This document shows positions 16,169-25,044 of a stretch of DNA of 64,000 nt, in pieces. The translations under genes were made by a program, and so were the position numbers. The stretch's first letter is position 1. Every line of letters starts with the position of its first letter. The notes beneath the pieces were generated by a model that did not search any database, had not been told where the DNA came from, and was given only the letters and a program-made list of their open reading frames with translations. Where the stretch lies: assembly GCF_002165375.2 (NCBI RefSeq), contig NZ_CP032134.1:2232001-2296000 (forward strand). The letters run 5' to 3'. This stretch comes from Acinetobacter chinensis (lineage in GTDB: Bacteria; Pseudomonadota; Gammaproteobacteria; Pseudomonadales; Moraxellaceae).

Positions 16169-16861
16169 ATGATTCAGTCTTCGATTAATACAAATATTGA
16201 CACTGTTGCTGAACAGCAGACGCACAGAGAACCTGTGACGGTACGTACCGTTGGGCGCAAAGCAACCATTACAAAAGAAGAACTGTTTCAGGCTGCACTG
16301 AATTTAATTGGACCTCAAAAAAGTATTTCATCTCTGAGTCTGCGGGAAGTTGCACGTGAGGCAGGAATTGCTCCAAACAGTTTTTATCGACATTTCAAAG
16401 ATATAGATGAACTTGCTATTGAACTGATAGATCGGGCTGGTATTGTTTTACGTCAGATTCTGCATGAAGCACGTATTAAAGCTTCCCGCCAGAACAGTAT
16501 TATCCGCAGTTCTGTAGAAGTTTTTATAGAACAGCTGGATGCCGATGAAGGCAATCTGAGTCTGCTGCTGCGTGAAGGATTTACTGGATCACGATCATAT
16601 AAACAGGCAGTTGAACGTCAGCTCAATTATTTTCAGCAGGAGCTTCAGGATGATCTGATTCGACTGGAACGACTGAACAACAGCAAAATTGCCCATCCTG
16701 AACTGGTTGCAAAAGCCATTACTCAACTGGTTTTCAACATGGGTGCAAAGGTGATTGATGTCCCTGTGGCTGAACGTACTGAAGTTGCAGAACAGACCAT
16801 GATTATGATCCGTATGATTTTAGAAGGCGCGCGTCATCTGGATGAGGCTCAGTTTCAGTAA
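16169..16861 (+). CDS. fabR: TetR-family regulator of unsaturated fatty acid synthesis (FabR/DesT type)
   Basis: About 230-residue TetR-family repressor. Its DNA-binding region SLSLREVAREAGIAPNSFYRHFKDIDEL is nearly identical to E. coli FabR. The C-terminal ligand domain shares IIRSSVEVFIE and the AEQ-MIMIRMILEGA ending with that family. FabR and Pseudomonas DesT sense the saturated/unsaturated acyl-CoA or acyl-ACP balance and repress unsaturation genes. The divergent desaturase operon makes it the obvious target. A TTG three codons upstream (16160) is an alternative start; neither has a strong ribosome site. An N-terminal extension of about 35 residues precedes the HTH. Confidence 0.88.
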   Translation: MIQSSINTNIDTVAEQQTHREPVTVRTVGRKATITKEELFQAALNLIGPQKSISSLSLREVAREAGIAPNSFYRHFKDIDELAIELIDRAGIVLRQILHEARIKASRQNSIIRSSVEVFIEQLDADEGNLSLLLREGFTGSRSYKQAVERQLNYFQQELQDDLIRLERLNNSKIAHPELVAKAITQLVFNMGAKVIDVPVAERTEVAEQTMIMIRMILEGARHLDEAQFQ

Positions 16862-16885
16862 GCCTGATCAAAATTAAGTTAAACC

Positions 16886-17719
16886 TTAAGCGTTCATTTC
16901 GATAATACTTTTGACTTTCTGTGCCGTCATTTCAGGCTGTTCCAGTGGAAACATATGACTGCCATCTACCACGCTGAACTCAATACCATAGGTTTTTTTC
17001 ATACCCTGCGGTAAACCCTGCTTATAAAAATGACTATGTGTCGCTGTAATTAAATGCACGGGCACATCCGGTGCCTGTCTTGGAGTTCTCCACCACCAGG
17101 CAGGCACAGTACGAAAGATATCTGCCTCAACCTGTTTAGGAATGCTGAGCGTTACACCGCCTCGCTGTTCATCTGCCCGAATACCATGAGCAAAATAATC
17201 ATCAAAACACTGCTGATCAAAGTTTTTAAATAAACGGTTATTCCGTAATGAGGTATATGCCGTTTCCAGATCTGACCAGTGATCATTGCGTTTTAGGGTA
17301 ATCGCTGCTGGCGTAATTTTATCTACAGCTTTGAGTTTCAGTTTTTGCATTGCTTCGAACAGGGCAGATTTTGAACCAATCACAAAAGGTGGATCCATAA
17401 TCACCAGCTGTGAAAACAGATCAGGGCGTTTATAAGCTGCCATTAAAGTCACTAAAGAACCAAAAGAATGCCCTAAGCCAATCACCTTCTGCTTTGGGAA
17501 CTGCTGTTCAATATCTTCAATCACCTGATTGACCAGATGCTCCCATGTATAGGTCACAGGAAAATCAGGACTCATGCCAATCAGGGGAATCGCTTTCAGT
17601 TCATAATTGTGACCAAAACTCTGAAAAAATTTTTGATAGCTTGCAGATGGAATACCATTGGCATGCGTAAAATGCAGTGCTAATTTTTCAGTGTTGTCCA
17701 GAATCATGATGAATGCCAT
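16886..17719 (-). CDS. alpha/beta hydrolase
   Basis: About 277-residue alpha/beta-hydrolase-fold protein. The oxyanion region HANGIPSASY is near the N terminus, the nucleophile elbow GLGHSFGSL contains the catalytic Ser, and DGSHMFPLE near the C terminus contains the catalytic His. The acid is probably in the ITATHSHF/VVDGS region. Substrate unknown (esterase or lipase-like). An in-frame TTG at 17761 would add 14 residues, and a further ATG lies at 17707; the start is not settled. It lies convergent with fabR and downstream of rapA, from which a terminator separates it. Confidence 0.8.
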   Translation of the reverse strand: MAFIMILDNTEKLALHFTHANGIPSASYQKFFQSFGHNYELKAIPLIGMSPDFPVTYTWEHLVNQVIEDIEQQFPKQKVIGLGHSFGSLVTLMAAYKRPDLFSQLVIMDPPFVIGSKSALFEAMQKLKLKAVDKITPAAITLKRNDHWSDLETAYTSLRNNRLFKNFDQQCFDDYFAHGIRADEQRGGVTLSIPKQVEADIFRTVPAWWWRTPRQAPDVPVHLITATHSHFYKQGLPQGMKKTYGIEFSVVDGSHMFPLEQPEMTAQKVKSIIEMNA

Positions 17720-17833
17720 TTTCCATGTTGAATCAACATACGTTAATACAGTTCTCCCCAACTGTAATTGCCTTTGACTGATATTTTTATGTAGAAGAAG
17801 TCATACCGTTCTGTCACTTTAAAAGTGCTGACA

Positions 17834-17862
17834 CAAAAAAAAGCTCCCTCAGGAGCTTTCTT
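17834..17862 (-). terminator. intrinsic terminator of rapA
   Basis: Eight-bp stem AAAGCTCC/GGAGCTTT with a CTCA loop. The T tract is on the minus strand, directly after rapA. Confidence 0.85.
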
Positions 17863-17875
17863 ATATATTCGCGTT

Positions 17876-20704
17876 TTAAGGCTTTACTACAACCAGAATC
17901 TGAATCGCTTCTGGTGTTACAGATAAACCATCCAGCAGGTTCAGACCTTCTTTCTGGAATTTCTGTAAGCGGGCAATTTCATCTTCACGGATACTTGGAT
18001 TGAACTGCTTCAGATAGCTTAAACGGTCAATTTCATACTGCCATTTAGAACCGTAGACTTCTTTAGCCTGCTGTGTCAGTTCAGGTAATGAACCTTTTGC
18101 AATATCCAGTGCCTGCGAATAACGCTGTTCAATCACTTCACGGCGTGCTTTTACCACCTGACGGCAACTGTTGCCATCCAGATGATGCAGATAAGGTTTC
18201 AGAATCTCAGGATTAATTTTCGCAGAAAGATCCTGCCCTGTTTCACTCAGTAACACCCGAATCAGCTGCTGAGGCAGACTGGACGGTAAATTGAGCGCTT
18301 TAGGTGCAACCACATCCACCTTGAACCAGACTTCCATCAGGATAGTACCCTGCTTCAGTGCACCAGATTTCAGCAGTGCGACGTTGGTACTGCCGAATGA
18401 CTGAGTACTGATCATTTCCATTACACTCTCAGTGAATGGATGTTCAAGAGTCAGATACTGTGCATCTTCACGTGTCTGAGCCTGATCACGGTAGAAGGTC
18501 ACGGTCATACCGTCTTCATCCAGTGTCAGTCCCTGAACCTGCATCTGATCAGTTGGTTTAATGATGACTGTACCGTTGCTTTGCTCATCAAAATCAATAT
18601 TGGTGGAAGCCATAAAACGCTTCATGAACATTGGCAATGTAGAGTTATCATCATAGCTTTCCATTGCCTGCACAATTTCCTGTGCCACAACTGGACGGCA
18701 TGAATTATATTCAAGCAGACGGTCACGCCCCGCCTGAAGTTCTGTTTCCAGTGCTTCACGCTGAACACTGACTGCTTCAAGCAGATCTTCAAATTTCTGA
18801 CCCTGATCTGACAGCAGACAGTCTTTCAGATCAACAATAAAGTTTTCCTGTAAGGTCTGTGCAGCAGGTGAAATATTACTGAAAATGTTCAGGGCTTCGT
18901 TATACCAGCGGAACATACGCTCCTGAGCGGTTCCAGTCAGATATGGCACATGAATCTGAATACGGTTTTCCTGACCAATACGGTCAAGACGTCCGATACG
19001 CTGTTCAAGCACATCTGGGTTAGCAGGTAAATCAAACAGAATCAGATCAGAGGCAAACTGGAAGTTCCGTCCCTCAGAACCAATTTCTGAACATAATAAA
19101 ATCTGTGCGCCATAAGAGTCTTCAGCAAAATAAGCTGCTGCCTGATCACGCTCAAGCAGGCTCATGCCCTCATGGAACATGGCAGTACGGATACCGGCAT
19201 GTATACGCAATACATTTTCAAGTGCTTCCACAACAGGACCACTGCGTGCAATCAGCAGGACTTTTTTATGTTTTAAATCTGTACGCAATCGCTCCATGAG
19301 CCACATGACACGAGGATCTGATTCCATCCAGGCACCATCCAGCTGGGCTTCTTCCGGCCACATCTGTTCACGCAGTTTGCCATCTTTAGACCAGTTTTCT
19401 GGCGCTGGCAACGGTGCCGGCAGGCAGTCACGTCCAGGGAAGCCCTGAATCGCCTCACGTGTATTACGGAACAGAATACGACCTGTGCCATGACGGTCAA
19501 GCAGTTCATGAATCGCACGGTAACGCTGTTCTGGTTCATCGCTGATACGATGTCCCAGTAATGTTTCAACCGCATTCAGATGTTCTTCTTCAAGCGGGAA
19601 ATCTGACATCAGTACTTCTGCGATTTTTGCAGTATGCTGATACTGTTCTTCTTCATCCAGGAAGCGGTCAAGTGAACTGAAACGCTGTGGATCAAGTAAA
19701 CGTAAACGGGCAAAATGACTTTCCACACCCAACTGTTCAGGTGTTGCAGTCAGTAACAGTACACCTGCTGTCTGCTGTGCAAACTCCTCCACCAGATCAT
19801 AACGGTCATTACCACCTTCTTCTTCACTCCACATCAGATGATGTGCTTCATCCACAACGAGTAGATCAAAACCGGCAGCAATCGCCTGCTCACGCAGATC
19901 ATCATGGTCAATCATCAGATCCACAGACGCAATAATGCACTGCTCTGTCAGGAATGGATTCTGTTCTGGATCATGCTCTTTAATGGATGCTGTACGTGTC
20001 AGATCAAACAGTGAGAAATTCAGGTTGAAACGACGACGCATTTCAATCATCCACTGATACTGAAGTGAGTCAGGAACCAGAATCAGAATACGCTCTGAAC
20101 GACCTGTCTTGAGCTGCTGATGAATAATCAGACCCGCTTCAATGGTTTTACCCAGACCGACTTCATCAGCTAAAAGAACACGGGGAGCAAAACGCTGTCC
20201 CACTTCATGGGCAATATACAGCTGGTGCGGGATCAGTCCTACACGGGAACCGATCAGACCACGTAAAGGACTGACTTTCATGCCCGCCTGCATCATCAGT
20301 GCTTCAATACGCAGGTCATACCATTCTTTATAGTCGACCTGGCTTGCAAGCAGTCTGTCCAGCGGTTTTGCCAGCTGAATGGTTGCGCCAATTCGGGTTT
20401 CATTTAAGGATTTTCGCTCATCCGTACCATCTTCAAGTTTACGGAAAACGTTATAACGGACTACACCATGACGGTCTTCAAGTGACTCTACGGTCCACTT
20501 GTTACCTTCCTGATCCTGAACTTCATCATTCACATTAAATATAATGCGTGACAAAGGTGCATTGTTCCGTGCATAGACACGGGTTTCATCACTTTTGGGG
20601 AATAAAATGCTGACCGATCGTTCATCTACATCAATAAGAACTCCCAGACCAAGCTCTGTTTCTGTATCAGATAACCAACGTTGACCAATAGCAAACTGCT
20701 GCAA
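17876..20704 (-). CDS. rapA: RNA polymerase-associated ATPase RapA (HepA)
   Basis: About 942-residue SWI2/SNF2 ATPase that binds RNA polymerase and recycles it after termination or stalling. N-terminal Tudor-like region (GQRWLSDTETELGLGVLIDVD). Walker A is DEVGLGKT (about 180-187), DEAHH at about 285-289, and the helicase C-terminal motif IGSEGRNFQFASDLILFDLP...QRIGRLDRIGQ follows. Length is close to the E. coli protein (968). A TTG at 20704, with AGGTGG five bases upstream, is preferred to a GTG at 20713 lacking any ribosome site. Single-gene transcript with its own terminator. Confidence 0.96.
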   Translation of the reverse strand: MQQFAIGQRWLSDTETELGLGVLIDVDERSVSILFPKSDETRVYARNNAPLSRIIFNVNDEVQDQEGNKWTVESLEDRHGVVRYNVFRKLEDGTDERKSLNETRIGATIQLAKPLDRLLASQVDYKEWYDLRIEALMMQAGMKVSPLRGLIGSRVGLIPHQLYIAHEVGQRFAPRVLLADEVGLGKTIEAGLIIHQQLKTGRSERILILVPDSLQYQWMIEMRRRFNLNFSLFDLTRTASIKEHDPEQNPFLTEQCIIASVDLMIDHDDLREQAIAAGFDLLVVDEAHHLMWSEEEGGNDRYDLVEEFAQQTAGVLLLTATPEQLGVESHFARLRLLDPQRFSSLDRFLDEEEQYQHTAKIAEVLMSDFPLEEEHLNAVETLLGHRISDEPEQRYRAIHELLDRHGTGRILFRNTREAIQGFPGRDCLPAPLPAPENWSKDGKLREQMWPEEAQLDGAWMESDPRVMWLMERLRTDLKHKKVLLIARSGPVVEALENVLRIHAGIRTAMFHEGMSLLERDQAAAYFAEDSYGAQILLCSEIGSEGRNFQFASDLILFDLPANPDVLEQRIGRLDRIGQENRIQIHVPYLTGTAQERMFRWYNEALNIFSNISPAAQTLQENFIVDLKDCLLSDQGQKFEDLLEAVSVQREALETELQAGRDRLLEYNSCRPVVAQEIVQAMESYDDNSTLPMFMKRFMASTNIDFDEQSNGTVIIKPTDQMQVQGLTLDEDGMTVTFYRDQAQTREDAQYLTLEHPFTESVMEMISTQSFGSTNVALLKSGALKQGTILMEVWFKVDVVAPKALNLPSSLPQQLIRVLLSETGQDLSAKINPEILKPYLHHLDGNSCRQVVKARREVIEQRYSQALDIAKGSLPELTQQAKEVYGSKWQYEIDRLSYLKQFNPSIREDEIARLQKFQKEGLNLLDGLSVTPEAIQILVVVKP

Positions 20705-20856
20705 TTTTTCCACCTTTTTTCAGAAGTTAGGACTGCGATTTCTGAGCCATATACCTGTTCGGTATTTGATCAAATAATCCCGTCTTTAAGCAATGTATTT
20801 TGACACAAAGCCCACTAAAAAGTGAGCAATATTAGTAAGTATTCATGAAGATTCAT

Positions 20857-21501
20857 TTAAAAAGGGACTGCGCAGTGAAATTCAACCTTTTCACCACTGA
20901 CAGGATGACTGAAACTCAGATAAGCAGCATGCAGACAGAGTCTTTCTGCCAGTGACTGCTGTTCCTCAGTTGCATACAGCGTGTCCCCAATAATTGGGTG
21001 TCCCAGGTACTGCATATGAACCCTTAACTGATGCGATCTGCCGGTAACAGGTGTCAGTTCCACCCGGGTGACTGGCTGTCCCTGAATTTCAGAATGCTCC
21101 ACTGCTTTCCACAAAGTCAGTGCAGTTTTGTTGTGTTCAGGGTCGGCAATATGTAAAGGAGGATGAGCAGGATCGTACACTACAGGAACACTGATCTCAC
21201 CCTCACCTTCAAGTCTGCCTGCAACCAGTGCCTGATAAGTTTTGGATGTCTGTCTTTCCTGGAACTGTCTTGAAATACTATTCTGACCTGTTCTGGACAA
21301 TGCAAATACAAGAATGCCAGAAGTATCACGGTCAAGACGGTGAATCAGAAGTGTTCTGGGTTCTGTTTTCAGAAGCCTTGAAATCACGCAGTCCTTTAAG
21401 TCTTCAGTTTTACCTGGAACAGTAAGTATTCCTGCTGGTTTGTGAATAACCATGAAATCTTTATCACGATGAATCAGATGTTCAGTTAGAAAATTACTCA
21501 A
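20857..21501 (-). CDS. rluA: RluA-family pseudouridine synthase
   Basis: 214-residue pseudouridine synthase with the RluA catalytic motif HRLDRDTSG (Asp57 as nucleophile), the KPAGILTVPG opening and the GRSHQLRVHMQYLGHPIIGD block. It has no N-terminal S4 domain, which favours the RluA class (23S rRNA position 746 and some tRNA position 32) over RluC or RluD. The exact target uridine is inferred. It lies downstream of no obvious partner and 143 bp from rapA. Confidence 0.85.
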   Translation of the reverse strand: MSNFLTEHLIHRDKDFMVIHKPAGILTVPGKTEDLKDCVISRLLKTEPRTLLIHRLDRDTSGILVFALSRTGQNSISRQFQERQTSKTYQALVAGRLEGEGEISVPVVYDPAHPPLHIADPEHNKTALTLWKAVEHSEIQGQPVTRVELTPVTGRSHQLRVHMQYLGHPIIGDTLYATEEQQSLAERLCLHAAYLSFSHPVSGEKVEFHCAVPF

Positions 21502-21633
21502 AGTTCAATCCAGGCTGATCATAAAAACAAGGCGGCAATGATAGAAAGCCTGACACAGAATTACAATGCACAATGCTTCTTTTCCCGACGGATTTTCCGA
21601 TTCTGACAAAAAATAATTTCAATTTGCTGAAAA

Positions 21634-22338
21634 TTAAAACTCAGCTTTCAAAAGATGGAAAAGTTGTCTCAGTGAATTGTTCTGTTCAAAGTCTTCATAG
21701 CTGATTCCCGCGCCATTGGCACGCCATAAACCGATCAGACTGACCATCGCTACAGAATCCAGTCCATACTGACGTAAATCAGTTTCTGGATCAATTTCCA
21801 GTGGCTCCATATCCAGCTGTTCAGCCACAGCCAGCAGAATCCCTTTATAAGAAAGAATTTTTTCTTTCGGTGCTGACAAAGACCACAGTCTGGCAACAGT
21901 ATGACTGTTCATGTGATGAATATGCTGCTGGGTCATATTTTCAACCCATTGAATATGCTGTTCCTGATTTGCCAGCTGAATTGCATCATCCACGAGGCAG
22001 ACTTTATCCGTAATGCTTTTCAGATGTGACAGCAACGGTTTAAGCTGAGGACTGATCAGTCCTGAAATAATAAGCTGCTTACGCTGAGTCATCTGTTCAC
22101 CCAGCTGCATCAGACCTTGAATATCCTGCTGATATGAATAATCAACCACTGGAATTTCAAGTGCTTTTGCTCTTTTGAGTGTATGCAGCATGTTGTGATT
22201 CAGTTCCGACTGTTCCCAGTCCGACAAAAGACGCAGTTCATTCAGCCCTGCGACCAGCAGTACACTTTCCTCAGAGAGTAAAGTCCATTTTGCCAAAGAT
22301 GGGCTGAGCTGAATCTTTTTGGGCATTGTATACAGCAT
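21634..22338 (-). CDS. degenerate isochorismatase-like domain fused to an aryl carrier protein domain
   Basis: 234-residue protein with EntB/BasF-like architecture. The C-terminal 70 residues form a carrier domain with the phosphopantetheine site YGLDSVAMVSLIGLWRANG (Ser195), very close in pattern to EntB's aryl carrier domain. The N-terminal region (about 20-160) keeps the isochorismatase-like alternation but lacks the catalytic Asp (the strand reads LLVAGLNEL) and the Lys-bearing KWRYSAF segment, so isochorismatase activity is unlikely. It starts 21 bp after the HbpS/GlcG-type gene on the same strand. No siderophore adenylation or NRPS gene is in the window. It is likely an orphan carrier; cargo unknown. 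Confidence 0.75.
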   Translation of the reverse strand: MLYTMPKKIQLSPSLAKWTLLSEESVLLVAGLNELRLLSDWEQSELNHNMLHTLKRAKALEIPVVDYSYQQDIQGLMQLGEQMTQRKQLIISGLISPQLKPLLSHLKSITDKVCLVDDAIQLANQEQHIQWVENMTQQHIHHMNSHTVARLWSLSAPKEKILSYKGILLAVAEQLDMEPLEIDPETDLRQYGLDSVAMVSLIGLWRANGAGISYEDFEQNNSLRQLFHLLKAEF

Positions 22339-22359
22339 ACTGACTGAACCTGTACCGGA

Positions 22360-22779
22360 TTAATCAGCTAAAGCCAGGAAAACCTGAATGGCATGACGGG
22401 CAATCTCTGCATCCTGCTCAGATTTGACACCAGAAACACCCACAGCTCCAACCAGCTGCTCTTTATAAAGGATAGGTTCTCCACCTTCCAGCATACCTGA
22501 AACACTGTTGACCGTTAAGAACCCCAACTGACCATCTCTGACCAGTTCTTCAAACATTCCCGATGGACGACGGCTCGCAGCTGAACATCGAGCTTTTTCA
22601 ATACTCAGACCCGCTGTCATCGGTGATGCACCATCCATTCTTTTCATTGCCATGAGACTGCCCGTATCGTCCACGACTGCAATACTGACATTAAATTCTT
22701 TATCTACTGCAAACTGGTGAGCACGCGTCAATAAAAATTCAGCATCTTCCAGGGTCAGATAGTGTTTAGTCTTCATCAC
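22360..22779 (-). CDS. GlcG/HbpS family protein
   Basis: 139-residue protein covering the GlcG/HbpS (DUF336) domain: LTLEDAEFLLTRAHQFA, IAVVDDTGSLMAMKRMDGA, and the Gly-rich end GGEPILYKEQLVGAVGVSGVKSEQDAEIARHAI. Streptomyces HbpS binds heme. Many homologues have no signal peptide, as here, and unknown roles. Next gene downstream, 21 bp away, is the isochorismatase-like carrier protein. hemL is 73 bp upstream on the same strand, so a heme-linked operon is possible but not shown. Confidence 0.85.
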   Translation of the reverse strand: MMKTKHYLTLEDAEFLLTRAHQFAVDKEFNVSIAVVDDTGSLMAMKRMDGASPMTAGLSIEKARCSAASRRPSGMFEELVRDGQLGFLTVNSVSGMLEGGEPILYKEQLVGAVGVSGVKSEQDAEIARHAIQVFLALAD

Positions 22780-22852
22780 AACATATTCCTCAATCCAATA
22801 GAAAAGCCCGCAGCAGATGCCACAGGCTTAGTTTAATCGAATTTTTGAGCGC

Positions 22853-24148
22853 TTAGACTTTCATTTCAGCAAAAGTCTCTTTAGCTGCCTGAATTGTGAA
22901 CTGAATGTCTTCTTCTGTATGTGCTGCTGAAATAAATCCAGCTTCAAATGCAGACGGAGCCAGGTTGACCCCACGTTTCAGCATACCGTGGAAAAATTTA
23001 CGGAAAGCATCCACATCACACTTCAGAATATGATCAAAACTGCTGATTTCAGTCTGATCTGTAAAATAAAGACCAAACAGACCACCAGCCTGCTGAGTAA
23101 AGAATGGAATACCTGCTTCATCCGCCGCAGCCTGAAGACCTTTCAGCAAGCTGTCCAGACGGGCAGACAACTGTTCATGGAAACCTGGCTGACGTAACAT
23201 TTCAAACATTTTGATACCGGCACGCATTGCCAGTGGGTTACCTGACAGCGTTCCTGCCTGATATACACCGCCTAAAGGTGCAATGCATTCCATAATTTCA
23301 CGCTTACCGCCAAACGCTCCAACAGGAAGTCCCGCACCAATAATTTTACCTAAAGTGGTCAGATCCGGCTTTACGTTGTAATAAGCCTGCGCACCACCCA
23401 AAGCCACACGGAAACCCGTCATCACTTCATCAATAATAAAGACTGAACCATGCTCATCACACTGTTCACGAATGGTTTCAAGGAAACCAGGGAGGGGTTT
23501 AACCAGGTTCATATTCCCTGCAACAGGTTCAACAATCACACCTGCAATCTCTGCACCAAACTTGGCAAAACAGGCTTTTACTGCCTCAATATCGTTATAC
23601 GGCAAAGTCAGAGTATGTTTGGCAAAATCGGCAGGAACACCTTTGGATGTCGGTTCGCCCATCGTCAGCATACCCGATCCTGCTTTCACCAGCAGTGAAT
23701 CTGAATGACCATGGTAACAGCCTTCAAATTTTACAATCATGTCACGACCGGTATAGCCACGAGCCAGACGGATTGCAGTCATAGTTGCTTCTGTACCGGA
23801 GTTGGTCATACGAACCAGTTCAATGGATGGCATCACTTCACAGATAATATCTGCCAGTGTGGTCTCATGGACCGTCGGTGCGCCAAAACTTAAACCATCC
23901 ACAGCAGCTTCCTGAACAGCTTTTACAATTTCAGGATGTGCATGCCCAAGAATCATCGGTCCCCATGAACCGACATAATCCACATAGCGCTTACCATCTA
24001 CATCATATAGATAAGCACCTTTCGCCTTTTCAATAAATACGGGAGTTCCACCAACACCGTTAAATGCTCTTACAGGAGAATTTACTCCTCCTGGAATATG
24101 TTTACTGGCTTGTTTAAACAATTGTTCCTGCTTGGCAGATAAAGTCAT
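22853..24148 (-). CDS. hemL: glutamate-1-semialdehyde 2,1-aminomutase
   Basis: 431-residue PLP enzyme converting glutamate-1-semialdehyde to 5-aminolevulinate, the committed C5 route to heme. Seen: PGGVNSPVRAF at the N terminus, NSGTEATMTAIRLAR for phosphate binding, FEGCYHGHSD, IIDEVMTGFR, and the Schiff-base Lys268 in TTLGKIIGAGLPVGAFGG. Full length for the family. It lies 38 bp downstream of thiE on the same strand, so a thiE-hemL transcript is likely. Confidence 0.97.
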   Translation of the reverse strand: MTLSAKQEQLFKQASKHIPGGVNSPVRAFNGVGGTPVFIEKAKGAYLYDVDGKRYVDYVGSWGPMILGHAHPEIVKAVQEAAVDGLSFGAPTVHETTLADIICEVMPSIELVRMTNSGTEATMTAIRLARGYTGRDMIVKFEGCYHGHSDSLLVKAGSGMLTMGEPTSKGVPADFAKHTLTLPYNDIEAVKACFAKFGAEIAGVIVEPVAGNMNLVKPLPGFLETIREQCDEHGSVFIIDEVMTGFRVALGGAQAYYNVKPDLTTLGKIIGAGLPVGAFGGKREIMECIAPLGGVYQAGTLSGNPLAMRAGIKMFEMLRQPGFHEQLSARLDSLLKGLQAAADEAGIPFFTQQAGGLFGLYFTDQTEISSFDHILKCDVDAFRKFFHGMLKRGVNLAPSAFEAGFISAAHTEEDIQFTIQAAKETFAEMKV

Positions 24149-24186
24149 GAAAATTCTCGGCTTAATAATTCAAATCACAAAATAAC

Positions 24187-24810
24187 TCAGGCTTTATGAG
24201 CGGAAAACAACTCTGCCCATTCCTGAGTTCGGACAGTTACACCTGATAAAGAGCGACCTAATATATCACTAATTACTGCACAAAAGTCTGCACCTGCGTC
24301 AATCACTTCTGCTGAATTTTCAACAGTTAAGCCACCGATCGCACAGACTGGAACATCAAATTTTTCTTTTGCCTGTTTTAAAGTTTCAAGCCCGATATTT
24401 CCAGCTTCAGGTTTCGTTTCTGTGGCAAAAATTGCGCCAAAAGCCACATAATTTGCGCCATCGGCAACAGCCTGTTCTGCAAGTTCAATCGAGTTATTAC
24501 AGCTGCGTCCAATCAGGACACCTTTAGGTAAGCGCTGGACTGCTTCTGCAACAGAACCATCACCCTGCCCCAGATGTACACCCACACCGTACTTCACGGC
24601 AGTTTCAAGATCATCATTAATGACGAAAGGCACTTTATATTGCGCACACATTGACTTCATGTATTCAATTTCATAAGCCTGATCTTCTTTAGCCACTTTT
24701 TTACGACGGTACTGTAATACCGCAACATCATAAGTCGCCATAGCACCTTCGAGCTTTGCCAGTAAAAGTTCGATAGGATCATCATTAGTAATCAGATACA
24801 GACCACGCAT
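24187..24810 (-). CDS. thiE: thiamine-phosphate synthase
   Basis: 207-residue TIM-barrel enzyme that joins HMP-pyrophosphate and thiazole phosphate to give thiamine phosphate. Typical blocks: LQYRRKKV (pyrophosphate-binding strand), FVINDDLETAVKYGVGVHLGQGD, IGRSCNNSIELAEQAVADGANYVAFGAIFATETKP, and VCAIGGLTVENSAEVIDAGADFCAVISDIL. The first gene of a likely thiE-hemL unit. I looked for a TPP riboswitch in the roughly 230 bp upstream and did not see the conserved elements. Confidence 0.93.
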   Translation of the reverse strand: MRGLYLITNDDPIELLLAKLEGAMATYDVAVLQYRRKKVAKEDQAYEIEYMKSMCAQYKVPFVINDDLETAVKYGVGVHLGQGDGSVAEAVQRLPKGVLIGRSCNNSIELAEQAVADGANYVAFGAIFATETKPEAGNIGLETLKQAKEKFDVPVCAIGGLTVENSAEVIDAGADFCAVISDILGRSLSGVTVRTQEWAELFSAHKA

Positions 24811-24992
24811 ATTTTAAACCGCTGTCAAAACAAAACCTGATTTTAACCCGATTCCACCCGACGGTTCATCACCGAACCATAAATATGTATTTAATTCTTC
24901 CTATCCATAAAACTTCAGAATCATTCAATCGCATCAAGCCCAGACAACAGCCTGATCAGTGAATCCGACGCTATGGCATATTTTCCACAGAT

Positions 24993-25020
24993 AAAAAAAA
25001 GCCGTATTTACATACGGCCG
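24993..25020 (-). terminator. intrinsic terminator of the downstream lipoprotein gene
   Basis: GCCGTAT/ATACGGC stem with a TTAC loop. The eight-base A run on its left is a T tract on the minus strand. Confidence 0.88.
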
Positions 25021-25044
25021 CAATCAAACAATCAACTTCCTTAC

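Noticed and set aside
24811..24992. Possible TPP riboswitch before thiE
   Set aside because: I looked for the conserved CUGAGA and ACCUGA-type elements and saw no consistent set. A covariance-model search would settle it.
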